A DNA stretch of 64,000 nucleotides from NCBI RefSeq assembly GCF_030068505.1, contig NZ_JAQOSO010000101.1:62001-126000 (forward strand), read 5' to 3'. Below the pieces are notes generated by a model. That model was not told the origin of the DNA, ran no database searches, and saw nothing but the letters and a program-made list of their open reading frames with translations. This document shows positions 17,589-27,586 of this stretch, one piece after another. The stretch comes from Roseofilum capinflatum BLCC-M114 (GTDB lineage Bacteria; Cyanobacteriota; Cyanobacteriia; Cyanobacteriales; Desertifilaceae). A program made the position numbers and the translations under genes. How positions within the stretch are numbered: position 1 is the first letter of the stretch; every line of letters begins with the position of its first letter.

Positions 17589-17907
17589 GGTTTTGAGTTC
17601 TCAGAAATTTCTGGCTATTTTATCACTCTTATTCTCAAACTTGACTATTGGGGTTGAACATCCCTTAGTGTTCGGATCGGGGTAGGGTTTTCCACACGGT
17701 TTCCTGGCTTAGGCTACCTATTCATGGCGGATTCTCGGAAATGGTTTAAATGCTGCAATCCCCGTTAAACTAGGAATACAGACCGATCGCCGGTTTCTAT
17801 GACTGAGCGGATCGTTCACAGTTTCGTAATATTAGTTAATATAAGATTAATAATCAAAGGCAAAACCGTCCTAATAGCCTAGAACACAATAGGAGGATCA
17901 AACCGGC
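17589..17907. promoter_or_regulatory. Divergent promoter region, kinase / ftsH
   Basis: This 319-bp gap separates divergent genes. The ftsH-proximal 100 bp is AT-rich and contains overlapping -10-like hexamers (TAATAT and TATAAG near 17829-17845), but I cannot assign a transcription start. AGGAGG at 17891-17896 is a strong ribosome binding site for the GTG start of ftsH. A HIP1-like CGATCGCC lies near 17784. No small gene is visible. Confidence 0.4.
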
Positions 17908-19746
17908 GTGAACAAACGATGGAGAAATGCGGGACTCTATGCTTTACTGGCGATCGTCGTCATTGCTCTGGGAACTGCGTTGTTTGACCAACAACCCCAA
18001 CCCACCCAAACCTGGCCTTACAGTCAGTTGATTGACGAAGTAGAAACGGGACAGGTAGAGCGGGTAAACCTCAGTGCTGACCGTACCAGAGCGCTAGTAA
18101 CCGCAGAAAATGGCGATAAAATTCTGGTCAACCTCCCCAACGATCCAGACTTACTCAACATTCTTACTCAAAATAATGTTGATATCTCAGTTTTACCCCC
18201 TAGCGATGATGGGGCTTGGGTGCGGGCCTTAAGTAGTCTGTTCATCCCCATTTTGCTGGTGGTTGGGGTGTTTTTCCTCCTCAGACGGGCCCAGAGTGGC
18301 CCGGGATCTCAGGCGATGAACTTTGGGAAGTCCAAGGCTAGAGTGCAAATGGAACCTCAAACTCAGGTGACCTTTGGCGATGTAGCTGGGATTGAACAAG
18401 CTAAATTAGAGTTAACGGAAGTTGTAGACTTCTTGAAAAATGCCGATCGCTTCACGGCAGTGGGCGCTAAAATCCCCAAAGGTGTCCTCTTAGTGGGCCC
18501 TCCTGGAACGGGTAAAACCCTGCTGGCTAAAGCGGTTGCGGGTGAAGCAGGCGTTCCCTTTTTCTCCATCTCTGGGTCTGAGTTTGTGGAAATGTTCGTT
18601 GGAGTCGGTGCTTCTCGCGTCCGCGACTTGTTTGAACAAGCTAAGGCCAATGCTCCCTGTATCGTGTTTATCGATGAAATTGATGCCGTTGGTCGTCAAC
18701 GGGGTGCAGGTCTCGGTGGGGGAAATGATGAGCGGGAACAAACCCTAAACCAGCTCCTGACGGAAATGGATGGGTTTGAAGGCAATACGGGAATTATCAT
18801 TATTGCAGCAACGAACCGTCCCGATGTGCTGGATGCGGCTTTGATGCGTCCCGGTCGCTTTGACCGTCAGGTGGTGGTAGACCGTCCGGACTATGCGGGA
18901 CGCTTGGAAATTCTGAAGGTTCACTCTCAGGGTAAGACCCTATCGCCGGATGTGGATCTTGATAAAATTGCTCGTCGCTCTCCTGGGTTTACGGGGGCAG
19001 ATCTGTCTAACCTGTTGAATGAAGCGGCGATTTTAGCAGCTCGTCGGAATTTAACTGAGATTTCCATGGATGAAATCAATGATGCCATTGACCGGGTTCT
19101 GGCTGGGCCGGAGAAGAAAGACCGGGTGATGAGCGAAAAACGGAAGGAGCTGGTTGCTTATCATGAGGCGGGCCATGCTTTGGTGGGCGCTCTGATGCCG
19201 GATTATGACCCAGTGCAGAAGATTAGTATTATTCCTCGCGGCCGTGCGGGAGGTTTGACTTGGTTTACGCCGAGTGAAGACCGCATGGATTCTGGATTAT
19301 ACAGCCGGTCTTATCTGCAAAATCAGATGGCGGTGGCTCTGGGTGGTCGTTTGGCTGAAGAGATTGTCTTTGGTGATGAAGAAGTGACTACTGGTGCGTC
19401 TAATGACTTGCAACAGGTGGCGCGAGTGGCGCGGCAAATGGTGACTCGGTTTGGGATGAGCGATCGCCTGGGCCCTGTGGCATTGGGTCGCCAGCAAGGG
19501 AATATGTTCCTGGGTCGCGATATTGCTGCCGAGCGGGACTTCTCGGAAGAAACGGCGGCGGCGATCGATGATGAGGTGCGGAACTTGGTCGAACAGGCCT
19601 ATCGCCGTGCTAAGGCTGTGTTAGTCAATAACCGAGCTGTTCTTGACCAGTTGGCTCAAATGCTGGTGGAACGGGAAACTGTTGATTCTGAGGAACTGCA
19701 AGAGTTATTAGCTAACAGTGAAGTGAAAATGGCGGCGATCGCCTAA
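17908..19746 (+). CDS. ftsH: ATP-dependent zinc metalloprotease FtsH (FtsH3 type)
   Basis: This 612-residue membrane protease starts with GTG after a strong AGGAGG site. Two membrane helices (about 8-26 and 110-128) flank a lumenal region. The AAA domain has Walker A GPPGTGKT at about 197 and Walker [17 protein letters not shown], followed by the second-region-of-homology arginines in [17 protein letters not shown]. The zinc site is HEAGH at residues 419-423. The opening [14 protein letters not shown] and the [20 protein letters not shown] segment resemble Synechocystis FtsH3 (slr1604) rather than FtsH2. FtsH3 pairs with FtsH1 or FtsH2 in hexamers that degrade damaged photosystem II D1 and regulators. 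The paralogue assignment is from memory of the sequence. Confidence 0.95.
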   Translation: MNKRWRNAGLYALLAIVVIALGTALFDQQPQPTQTWPYSQLIDEVETGQVERVNLSADRTRALVTAENGDKILVNLPNDPDLLNILTQNNVDISVLPPSDDGAWVRALSSLFIPILLVVGVFFLLRRAQSGPGSQAMNFGKSKARVQMEPQTQVTFGDVAGIEQAKLELTEVVDFLKNADRFTAVGAKIPKGVLLVGPPGTGKTLLAKAVAGEAGVPFFSISGSEFVEMFVGVGASRVRDLFEQAKANAPCIVFIDEIDAVGRQRGAGLGGGNDEREQTLNQLLTEMDGFEGNTGIIIIAATNRPDVLDAALMRPGRFDRQVVVDRPDYAGRLEILKVHSQGKTLSPDVDLDKIARRSPGFTGADLSNLLNEAAILAARRNLTEISMDEINDAIDRVLAGPEKKDRVMSEKRKELVAYHEAGHALVGALMPDYDPVQKISIIPRGRAGGLTWFTPSEDRMDSGLYSRSYLQNQMAVALGGRLAEEIVFGDEEVTTGASNDLQQVARVARQMVTRFGMSDRLGPVALGRQQGNMFLGRDIAAERDFSEETAAAIDDEVRNLVEQAYRRAKAVLVNNRAVLDQLAQMLVERETVDSEELQELLANSEVKMAAIA

Positions 19747-19798
19747 TTTCACCTAATTTCACGGATAGCACGTTCTGGTGCTATTCCCTAGGTTTTAT

Positions 19799-19826
19799 CC
19801 CCCTTGATCGGCAAGGGGGTTTTTAT
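19799..19826 (+). terminator. Rho-independent terminator of ftsH
   Basis: The stem CCCCCTTG (19799-19806) pairs with CAAGGGGG (19812-19819) across a five-base loop and is followed directly by a run of five or six T residues. It starts 52 bp after the ftsH stop codon and is the clearest intrinsic terminator in the window. Confidence 0.9.
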
Positions 19827-19915
19827 TATTTTTGATTCTTTTGAGATCGCCTATTGTGCAACTTGGATTCAGAGCTATTTTATCAGGAGGGGGCGATCGC
19901 ACCTTCACATTGACA

Positions 19916-20019
19916 TCAAGACTCAACCCGATCTACCCAGTAATCGGGCTGACGATAGCTATGAGCCACGGCAATAATTTAAACTCTTGAGCTGCGAGGG
20001 GATCGAAAATTACATTCAT
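19916..20019 (-). pseudogene. RelE/ParE-type toxin remnant with internal deletion
   Basis: Directly after the antitoxin, sharing one base with its stop codon (TAATG), an ATG opens MNVIFDPLAAQEFK, which reads as the N-terminus of a RelE/ParE-family toxin. The same frame then runs to a stop after 28 codons. In the +2 frame the sequence continues IIAVAHSYRQPDYWVDRVES and stops at 19916, which is how this toxin family normally ends. About 60 central residues are therefore missing and the two ends are out of frame. The gene should be dead. The deletion is read directly; the full-length form is inferred from family knowledge. Confidence 0.75.
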
Positions 20020-20222
20020 TATTGATAACCCAGCACTTCTGCTGCTGGAATGCCCTTAACTCTTCCAGACTCAAAAGCGGCTAGTCTACGCTCTGCTTCA
20101 TCGTACCAAATTTTATCGATCGCCTCATTTGGGTTCTCAAGACTTGAGTAGATAACATTTAGGAGCCTCATTTTATCTGAAGGACTCAGTTGTAAAACAT
20201 TATCAATCAAAGATTGTTCCAT
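20019..20222 (-). CDS. Addiction module antitoxin (TIGR02574 type)
   Basis: This 67-residue protein matches the putative addiction module component family: a start like LSPSDKMRLLNVIYSSLE, then AIDKIWYDEAERRLAAFESG and a conserved close VKGIPAAEVLGY. Such proteins are antitoxins encoded just upstream of RelE/ParE-type toxins. Its toxin partner here is a deleted remnant, so this antitoxin is an orphan. It might still neutralise a related toxin elsewhere in the genome. Confidence 0.85.
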   Translation of the reverse strand: MEQSLIDNVLQLSPSDKMRLLNVIYSSLENPNEAIDKIWYDEAERRLAAFESGRVKGIPAAEVLGYQ

Positions 20223-20328
20223 AATTTGACACCTAGTCGTTTATCATTTTTGGCGATCGGCCTTTCCTCTGATTATAGCCAAAGGGCGATCGCCAGAAGT
20301 CTCCTACCGTATCGCCCAGCGCTAACTT

Positions 20329-23300
20329 CTACAGGAATACTTTAAGCAATTTCGCCGCATCGATCATGGAAGGAATGGCTTCTTTCACCTTCCCATCTTT
20401 GAGATAGGTGAGAGCGTCTACCAAGTCATCGACTCCATCAATCATCGATATACCAGATGTAAAGGCCTTGAAGTAGTCGCCGTTTTTGAGGGCTAAACCG
20501 GCGTTGATGGCATGTTTTCCTTCGTCAAAGCCAGCGAGATCAAAGCCGGTTCGTAAGGCTCGGAGATAGTTTCCTTCTTGGATATTCCAGGCCATATCGA
20601 CCCAGGATTGACCCGCTTCAAAATCTGTGAGATTAAATCCGGTTCTCAGAGCGTTGAGATAGTTGCCATTTCCCACATCTCGCACCATACTAATCCAGGG
20701 AGTAGCATCGGTAAATCCAGTTGCCTCAAAGCCTTTGGAGAGCGCGTCTAAATATTCACCGCCTTCAATATGTTGGGCAATGTCAATCCAAGTTTCAGTT
20801 GCACCGAAATCAGCTAACTTAAATCCTGTTGTCAGCGCCTCAGTGTACTGATTATTATCAATTTGTCCAATCAGATTTAACCAGTCGTCACCATCGGGTA
20901 ATTCAGTGGTAGTTAAGGCTTGGGTGAGAGTTTCGATATACTTGCGCTGGTCTATGGCTTCCATCATATTCCCCCATTCTGTAGCCAAGGAGAATGAGGT
21001 TAAACCTAAGCTTTCCTTGAGAGCGTTTAAGTAGTCTTCAGATTGAATAGATTTAGCGACATCGATCCAGTTTTCGACGGTATCAATGGCTCCGTGAAGG
21101 ACGCTACCGATCGCTTGACGGCTGGTTTCCGTTGTGCCTCGCGTCGCTAGAGCAGTGGCGACAGGAGGAGAGACGAGGGAAAGAATAGACCGGAATAGGG
21201 TGTAGTCGCGATCGCCATATCCAAAACTTGGACTGTTCAGTTCGTCCACCGAAAGCGCCGTTAATTTGACTTCAGAGGCTTGGTTTTCCGACTGAATGGC
21301 ATTTGAACCCAAAACCGATAAACTATGCTTCTTAAAGACATTTAAGTTGGGATAGGAAGCTAAAACTGCCCGACCTGGTAGGTATTTTTCGCCCGCCATC
21401 GACACGAGATCGCCGGAGGTAATGTAGTGGGTAGCGCTGTTGGGATTTCCGCCTTGGGTAACAAAGAGTTCGGCAGTATCACTGTCAATTCCAGGAGAAT
21501 TGAACGTGACCACTTCTCCGACTTCCGTGGGGAAATGGGCGGCGATGGTTTGCGCCAAAGCACCGCCGAGACTGTGACCGACGAGATCCACGGGTTGGGT
21601 TTGGGCGGCTAACCAGGCTTGGATTTCAGCTTGATGGGCGCTGAATTGACCGTAGCCGATTCCGTCTGGGTTCGTATCTTCGATAACATCAATCAGAGTT
21701 CCATATTTCTCATCCGTGGGACTGCCTCCGGTTCCGCGCACCGAGAGGACAGGAGGTTGAGTCGGATCGTCGGGAATTAAACCGACAGCGTAGAATCCAG
21801 TGGAGCGATCGTCAATCACGTAATCTACGGTATAACCGCCGTTCACTCGCTCGCCAACCGTGAGTTTATTGCCTCCAGGACTGCTATTGTCTAAGGCGCG
21901 TTCTGGAGTGGCAGAAATCGAACCATCTTCATAGGCAGTACTGCGCGCTAAGTATTCGTACCCTTTATGATGGGCAGGGATAGCTGCCAGGGGAATTTCT
22001 GGGTCTGAGGGGTAGGAATAGTCATCAAACAGAGCTTGACCTAATGCAGTCGCATTTTCTAGTCCGGCGGCATTTAAGGCTTGAATGAAGGCGTTTTTGT
22101 AATTCCCCTCTTTTAAATCCCAAGCGGTATCGATAAAGTCTTGGTATTGGGAGAATCCAGCCGTTTTTAGTCCTGTTTCTAAGGCGGATTTATAGTTTCC
22201 GTCTTTTAAGTCAAAGGCCACATCTACCCAGGTTTTTCCTGCACCCAATCCACTGGCATTAAATGCCGTTTTTAAGGCGCTTTCATAGTCGCCATCTTTG
22301 AGGTCAAAGGCAAGATCGACTAAGGAATTGCTATTGGAGAAACCAGCATAGTTTAATCCGGTTTTGAGTGCTTTGCCGTAGCGGTTATCCGCCATATTCC
22401 AGGCAATATCAATCAGGGTATTGGCTTTTTGTTGTCCAAATCCAGCAAAGGTTAATCCGGTTCCTAATGCCCCTTTATAGTCTCCATCGATAACATCCCA
22501 GGCGATATCGATAAATTTATCGCCATTCTCAAATCCTGCCCCATCTAAACCGGCTTTGAAGATAGATTTCCAGTCTCCATCTTTCATCGACCAGGCGACA
22601 TTAACTAATGTATCTGCCACAGTCTTATTGACGTTAAAATTGGACAAGGTGGCAGAAATAGCACCTTTATAGTCTTTATCCTTGAGTGCCCACGCTACCT
22701 CGACGAAGATATCAATCATTGTAGATGAGATAATAGACCCAGCAGGTGTTAGATCGAGCGCTCCATCAATTGCCGCTTTTAAGACTTCTATCCAGTCTCC
22801 ATTAGCTAAGTGATAGAGGCCTTCTAAGGCACTCACTGCTGTACCGACAAGGGGAATTCGTTTGAGCAGATCTAGGACAGTCTCGACATCAATGGCATCC
22901 AGGGTACTCTTAATACCTTCTCCAATGTCTTCAATAAAACCAGCGACACTATCTGTGACTTTTTCCCAGAAGCTTTTCTTATAGCTGGCGGCTGCTTGCC
23001 GAGATTCCTGGACACGCTGCTCATTTTGGCGTTTAGCTTCTTGGTTAATGACTTCAATTTCTTCATTAATCTCCTTCAACTCAACCGCTTTCTCCTGGAT
23101 TTGCGTTTGCAGCTCTGCCAGCTCCTGCTGACTTTGAACTGTGTACTCTTGGAGATCTTTTTTCAGTTGCTCGATTTCTTTTTTTAATTGTCGAATTTCC
23201 TCAGATTGGGCATCACTTCCACTATCGAGCAAGTCTTTAATTTTTTGTTCTTTTTTCTCAATTTCTTCTCGATCTTGAGTGATTTTCTCTTCCTGTTTAT

Positions 23301-26300
23301 GTTTCTGTTCTTCGTATTCTTCTGTCAGATTTTCAAATTGACTAGCAAGTTTCTGTTGGTTGTGCTGTATGTTTTCCCATTTTGCCTTGAGAGTGTGATT
23401 GATTTCTCTTATCACTCTAATAGTGCCATGTATTCCCACAACATTTGTCTTGCGATCGTCTACCATCCAATAACGTACATATTTAAGTTCGTCGCCGCTT
23501 AATTGACTATTATGATCTGCGGTAATTCGGTTGCCATCTCCTCTGGCTTTTTCTCCATTAGGCCTACCCAATTGATAACCATATTCTCTCCTCCAATGCT
23601 CGCCAACTTCTTGAATATTATGTGACTCATGCCAAGCCCATTCTGATGTGGCTCGTTCTGTAGGTATTGCGAGGTCATTCGTCCAAGTAACGCCAGTTAA
23701 CTGAGACTGGAGAGTTTCATAATAGCTGAATTGGTAAAATTCTGGCCAGTGAACTTTAGGCACATCATGAGACTTGAGGATATCTGTAACCAGCTCATAA
23801 TTACTGGGTTTATAGACTTGAGCTTCGGCTTCTTTGGCGATATAAACGGCTGCGGGAATATTCAGCAGTCCCAAACCGGTTTGAGCATCCCATCCTGGCG
23901 TGTTTAGATCGGTTGCTGTATTCTTGAGAATATCCCTAACTTGAGTATAATTGAGATCCGGATTAGCCGACCACACTAATGAGGCAGCACCCGTTACTTT
24001 GGCAGTAGAAACAGAAGTTCCGGAGGCTCCATTTTTTGCAGTTCCTTGAGCCAGTAAATCGACTCCTTTGCCATAGTAATCATATTCAACATCATTGTAG
24101 CTAGAATATGCTGATCGTTCCCAATCTTCTGCTGCACCAACAACTAAGATATTATCGAATTCTTTCGTTGCTTGTCCCAAAGCGGAAAGAGAGTCTCCTT
24201 GATTCCCTGCTGCGGTGACAATCAAGACATTATTCTGTTGAGCATAAGTCAGCGCTGACCGTTCTAGAGGAGTCAGTTCGTATCGAGTGCTAACGACACC
24301 ATTCGCATCAGTTTCCGTCAAATCGAAACTCAAGTTAACCACAGCATTGGGCTGTTGTGTCTCTCGCACCTGATCGACAAATTCAATCAGGGATTTTGAC
24401 CATTCATTAGAACCAACAGCGCGTCCTAACCAGAGTTGAGATTCTGGATCGATACCGGCAATAACTTCGACAATATCCGTTCCGTGAGGATTGCCTTCAC
24501 CCGGATTCAATAAGGGGTTAAAGTCATTTTCAATCCAGTCTTTTCCGAGGAGAACTTCGGAATTAGAAAATGTATTGACTTCTGGCGCAAATCCAGTATC
24601 AATAACTCCAACTAATGGTGTACCCGCTTTGGGTAATGGCTCTTGAGTGTTATACCATGGCTCTGGATCGGAAAAAATTTTCTGCCAAACTTCTGTTTGC
24701 ATATTGGCATCATCGAGCCATGCATTCCATTCATCCGTTAGTGTTTCTAGCTCATTCTGACTCTGCTGAAACTCTTGGTTTCGCAGAGTTTCTAATTGAT
24801 CCATGCGATCTTGGGCTTGCTCTGCTACTTGAGTTTGAGAAGCTTCTAACTGCTGATAGGAAGCTTCAATGCTATTGAGTTCTTGTTGGATCGATCTGAG
24901 ATAATTTTGCGCCCCACTAATCGACTGGTTGGAATTTGTTTGGAGAGCATTCAATTGAGATTGGGCGGTAGATGAAATCTGATTTTTCAGAGACTTCAAC
25001 GATCTGACTTGACTTTGATAATCACTGACAATTTTATCTTTTTGCTGCTGCAATCTTTGATATTGTTGTTTAATTTCATCTTCGCGATCGCCCAATTCTT
25101 TTCTTTCGATCTGTTGTCTGACATCCTCGGTTTGTCGATCGAGATCGGCGATCGCCCTATTCATGTCTGATTCAGCCGATCGCACCGAACTAGCAATGTC
25201 ACCCTCAAGCTTTGCCACCTGCTTCACCAATGCTTGATGATTGGTTGATAAGGTTTGAGAAATACCAGTAACCTTATCGCCCGTTTGCTTGCGACTTTGA
25301 TGAAGCTCATCTTCTAGCTCAGATAAATTGTCATTAGTTTGGTCTGTGAAGTCCTCGAGTTCTCCAAGTACCTCAGCAAACTCACCATCGAGCCGATCAA
25401 TTTTTGCCTGAGTAGCCGCTTCAATATCAGACAAGTCAGTGTCCAAATTGTCTAAATTAGCTTTTCCTTGGTTGTCAACACCCTCAAATTCCTGGCCCAA
25501 GTCTTTGATGAGGTCGTTAATTAAAGTGGTAGGGAGTGTTGCTGTAAGTTCGGAAGCTTCTGGAGCTTCTGGGGTTGGTGCGGCCTCTTCTTGAGTCTCC
25601 ACCACTTCCGGTTCAACTGACTCGGATGCTACTGGAGTTTCTGGAGTTTCTGGAGTAGGCGAGATCGCCTCTTCTACCTCCTCTTCTGCTTCCAACTCCG
25701 CCAACTCTAAGGCTTCTTGGGCACGAACTTCGGCGATCGCCTCATACACCTCTTCTGGGATAATTTCCCCAAGCTCTGGAGTCTCTGGAGTCACATAAGG
25801 CTTCGCATAAGCCAACAACCCCTTACCCAGATCCGACTCGCGCCAATCATACTCTGGATTAATCACTTCATCCAAATTCACCGCATTTGCTGTTGCGCCG
25901 CGCACTTGGAAAATCAAATCGTTATAATCTGTATCGGAACCGTGATGATCCACTCGCCAATCTTCCATGACAAAGGTATTGCCATCTCCGGTAACATCCG
26001 CTAGTTGTCCCAGGTGATAGGCATCTTCCGGGTTTAAGCTCGACATGGAGAACAAAGGCGCACCGAGTCCTCCCAAGGCTGGATTATCTGCTAGTTTACT
26101 AACCGAGTGTTTCGGGAGTAACATCATACCAAAGCGATCGCCTGGATTCATCGCAAATGTCTTCACCCCGCGATAGTCGCCACTGTTCCAATCTTGTCCT
26201 TCATCGCCCAAAACGCCATCAAATCTGGCTCCTTCAGTGCGATCGGATATAATCACATGACCGAGTTCTGAATTAGATAAAGCGCGAGAGGCAGCTTCTT

Positions 26301-27522
26301 CAATAAACGCCCCAGAATTGGGATTAATCTCTTCCAATCCCTCTAAACTAAATACAGCTAACTCTCCTTTCCACTTCCCACCGTCATAGAGGAAATCAAT
26401 CCCCACTTCTCCACTGTTATCAACCGTAAATACTCCAGAGTCAAACTCTACCGGAGCGATATAGTCAAGTACCTGCTGTCCTACCTCACTGTTGCGCCAA
26501 TCTTCCGCTTCCGGATCGATAACTTCATCTAACGTAACCGCTTCTCCCCTCGCACCATTAACCTGAAAGACCACATCATTGTAATCTCCATCCCTCCAGT
26601 CTTCCACTGTAAAGGTATGACCATCTCCCGTCACATCGGCAAAATTCTCATAGGTTGTATCATTCGAGAAAAATAGGGGTTTACCCGCTTCAAAGGCTTG
26701 TTCAATGGGAGTTTTAGCAGAAATCACCAAGGCAAACTGCTCCCCTGGTTTCATGGAGAAACTATCCACAAACTGATACTCACCCCGATTCCAGTCCTTC
26801 AGTTCCCCGTCCAAAATTCCCGTAAATTTCGCGCCTTCCTCACCATCAGCAATCCCTAAATTTCCTAGCGTAGAATTACTGAGAGCGCGACGCACGGCTG
26901 CCCTTTCCCAAGCTTCCGCATCTCCCTCATAGTCTTCCATCCCCTCCAAACTGAAGATGCCAATCTCACCTTTTGCGTATTTTCCACCATCAATCAAATA
27001 ATCCAGATTGACCTTACCCGTCTCTCCCACCGTAAATACACCATTGGTGGAATTATAGGTAAATGGCTCAGGCTCTGGTTCGGATTCAATTTCTTCTCTG
27101 GCTTCTGTCTCCGAGTCGAGATCGGTAACTAAAGTGGTCACTTCCAGCTCTAGTTCTAACTCTGAATCCGGCTCTACATCCGGCTCTAAAGCTGGCTCTG
27201 GTTCTGCTTCTCCCTCAGTCTCAGCATAAAAGAATTCCAAGGGTTCAATGTCTTCATCGTCAATTTCATCGATAATTTCCGAGTCTTCCGAGGTGCTACT
27301 CGTCTCTTGCTCTTCAGATTCACCCGACTCTTCGAGCTGCTGCTCTTCAGGAATTTCAAACTCATCCAAGGAGTCAACCTCCAACTCCCCACTGCCCACT
27401 TCTCCCTCAAGACCCGTCACACCACTGGGTGTAAGAATTGGTTCCAAGATAAATGTTTTACCTGACAACGAATTCGATAGGAAAGATTGCTTATTTTTGC
27501 GTAAACCTTGGAACCAATTCAT
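20329..27522 (-). CDS. Giant modular subtilisin/lipase repeat protein, probably exported
   Basis: This 2397-residue protein has no Sec signal. A short basic N-terminus contains SGKTFILEPILTPSGVTG, followed by an acidic region (40-150). Two DUF4114-like domains (about 155-350 and 358-575) each end in a calcium-site-like DVTGDG followed by DYND. A second acidic, Pro-rich linker (about 575-690) leads to a long coiled coil (about 690-960). The subtilisin (S8) domain, about 965-1240, has the full triad Asp975, His1013 and Ser1170, plus oxyanion Asn1107. A second coiled coil spans about 1375-1515. Eight 31-residue repeats (about 1555-1838) precede a class-3 lipase-like domain with GHSLGG (Ser1984), and seven or eight more repeats finish the protein. 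It lies just downstream of a PPIase gene. Export, perhaps by a type I route, is inferred from the acidic calcium-type domains and the lack of cysteines or Sec signal. Biological target unknown. Confidence 0.9.
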   Translation of the reverse strand: MNWFQGLRKNKQSFLSNSLSGKTFILEPILTPSGVTGLEGEVGSGELEVDSLDEFEIPEEQQLEESGESEEQETSSTSEDSEIIDEIDDEDIEPLEFFYAETEGEAEPEPALEPDVEPDSELELELEVTTLVTDLDSETEAREEIESEPEPEPFTYNSTNGVFTVGETGKVNLDYLIDGGKYAKGEIGIFSLEGMEDYEGDAEAWERAAVRRALSNSTLGNLGIADGEEGAKFTGILDGELKDWNRGEYQFVDSFSMKPGEQFALVISAKTPIEQAFEAGKPLFFSNDTTYENFADVTGDGHTFTVEDWRDGDYNDVVFQVNGARGEAVTLDEVIDPEAEDWRNSEVGQQVLDYIAPVEFDSGVFTVDNSGEVGIDFLYDGGKWKGELAVFSLEGLEEINPNSGAFIEEAASRALSNSELGHVIISDRTEGARFDGVLGDEGQDWNSGDYRGVKTFAMNPGDRFGMMLLPKHSVSKLADNPALGGLGAPLFSMSSLNPEDAYHLGQLADVTGDGNTFVMEDWRVDHHGSDTDYNDLIFQVRGATANAVNLDEVINPEYDWRESDLGKGLLAYAKPYVTPETPELGEIIPEEVYEAIAEVRAQEALELAELEAEEEVEEAISPTPETPETPVASESVEPEVVETQEEAAPTPEAPEASELTATLPTTLINDLIKDLGQEFEGVDNQGKANLDNLDTDLSDIEAATQAKIDRLDGEFAEVLGELEDFTDQTNDNLSELEDELHQSRKQTGDKVTGISQTLSTNHQALVKQVAKLEGDIASSVRSAESDMNRAIADLDRQTEDVRQQIERKELGDREDEIKQQYQRLQQQKDKIVSDYQSQVRSLKSLKNQISSTAQSQLNALQTNSNQSISGAQNYLRSIQQELNSIEASYQQLEASQTQVAEQAQDRMDQLETLRNQEFQQSQNELETLTDEWNAWLDDANMQTEVWQKIFSDPEPWYNTQEPLPKAGTPLVGVIDTGFAPEVNTFSNSEVLLGKDWIENDFNPLLNPGEGNPHGTDIVEVIAGIDPESQLWLGRAVGSNEWSKSLIEFVDQVRETQQPNAVVNLSFDLTETDANGVVSTRYELTPLERSALTYAQQNNVLIVTAAGNQGDSLSALGQATKEFDNILVVGAAEDWERSAYSSYNDVEYDYYGKGVDLLAQGTAKNGASGTSVSTAKVTGAASLVWSANPDLNYTQVRDILKNTATDLNTPGWDAQTGLGLLNIPAAVYIAKEAEAQVYKPSNYELVTDILKSHDVPKVHWPEFYQFSYYETLQSQLTGVTWTNDLAIPTERATSEWAWHESHNIQEVGEHWRREYGYQLGRPNGEKARGDGNRITADHNSQLSGDELKYVRYWMVDDRKTNVVGIHGTIRVIREINHTLKAKWENIQHNQQKLASQFENLTEEYEEQKHKQEEKITQDREEIEKKEQKIKDLLDSGSDAQSEEIRQLKKEIEQLKKDLQEYTVQSQQELAELQTQIQEKAVELKEINEEIEVINQEAKRQNEQRVQESRQAAASYKKSFWEKVTDSVAGFIEDIGEGIKSTLDAIDVETVLDLLKRIPLVGTAVSALEGLYHLANGDWIEVLKAAIDGALDLTPAGSIISSTMIDIFVEVAWALKDKDYKGAISATLSNFNVNKTVADTLVNVAWSMKDGDWKSIFKAGLDGAGFENGDKFIDIAWDVIDGDYKGALGTGLTFAGFGQQKANTLIDIAWNMADNRYGKALKTGLNYAGFSNSNSLVDLAFDLKDGDYESALKTAFNASGLGAGKTWVDVAFDLKDGNYKSALETGLKTAGFSQYQDFIDTAWDLKEGNYKNAFIQALNAAGLENATALGQALFDDYSYPSDPEIPLAAIPAHHKGYEYLARSTAYEDGSISATPERALDNSSPGGNKLTVGERVNGGYTVDYVIDDRSTGFYAVGLIPDDPTQPPVLSVRGTGGSPTDEKYGTLIDVIEDTNPDGIGYGQFSAHQAEIQAWLAAQTQPVDLVGHSLGGALAQTIAAHFPTEVGEVVTFNSPGIDSDTAELFVTQGGNPNSATHYITSGDLVSMAGEKYLPGRAVLASYPNLNVFKKHSLSVLGSNAIQSENQASEVKLTALSVDELNSPSFGYGDRDYTLFRSILSLVSPPVATALATRGTTETSRQAIGSVLHGAIDTVENWIDVAKSIQSEDYLNALKESLGLTSFSLATEWGNMMEAIDQRKYIETLTQALTTTELPDGDDWLNLIGQIDNNQYTEALTTGFKLADFGATETWIDIAQHIEGGEYLDALSKGFEATGFTDATPWISMVRDVGNGNYLNALRTGFNLTDFEAGQSWVDMAWNIQEGNYLRALRTGFDLAGFDEGKHAINAGLALKNGDYFKAFTSGISMIDGVDDLVDALTYLKDGKVKEAIPSMIDAAKLLKVFL

Positions 27523-27543
27523 AACCCTGATATTAAGTAAATT

Positions 27544-27564
27544 GTGTATTTACGAACTATACAC
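27544..27564. promoter_or_regulatory. Short imperfect palindrome before the giant gene
   Basis: GTGTAT at 27544-27549 mirrors ATACAC at 27559-27564 across nine bases, within the 64-bp gap between the PPIase stop and the start of the giant gene. It could be an operator or a weak mRNA hairpin; no T-tract follows, so it is not a good terminator. Confidence 0.35.
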
Positions 27565-27586
27565 AAGTTAATACTTCCGTGTCAAG

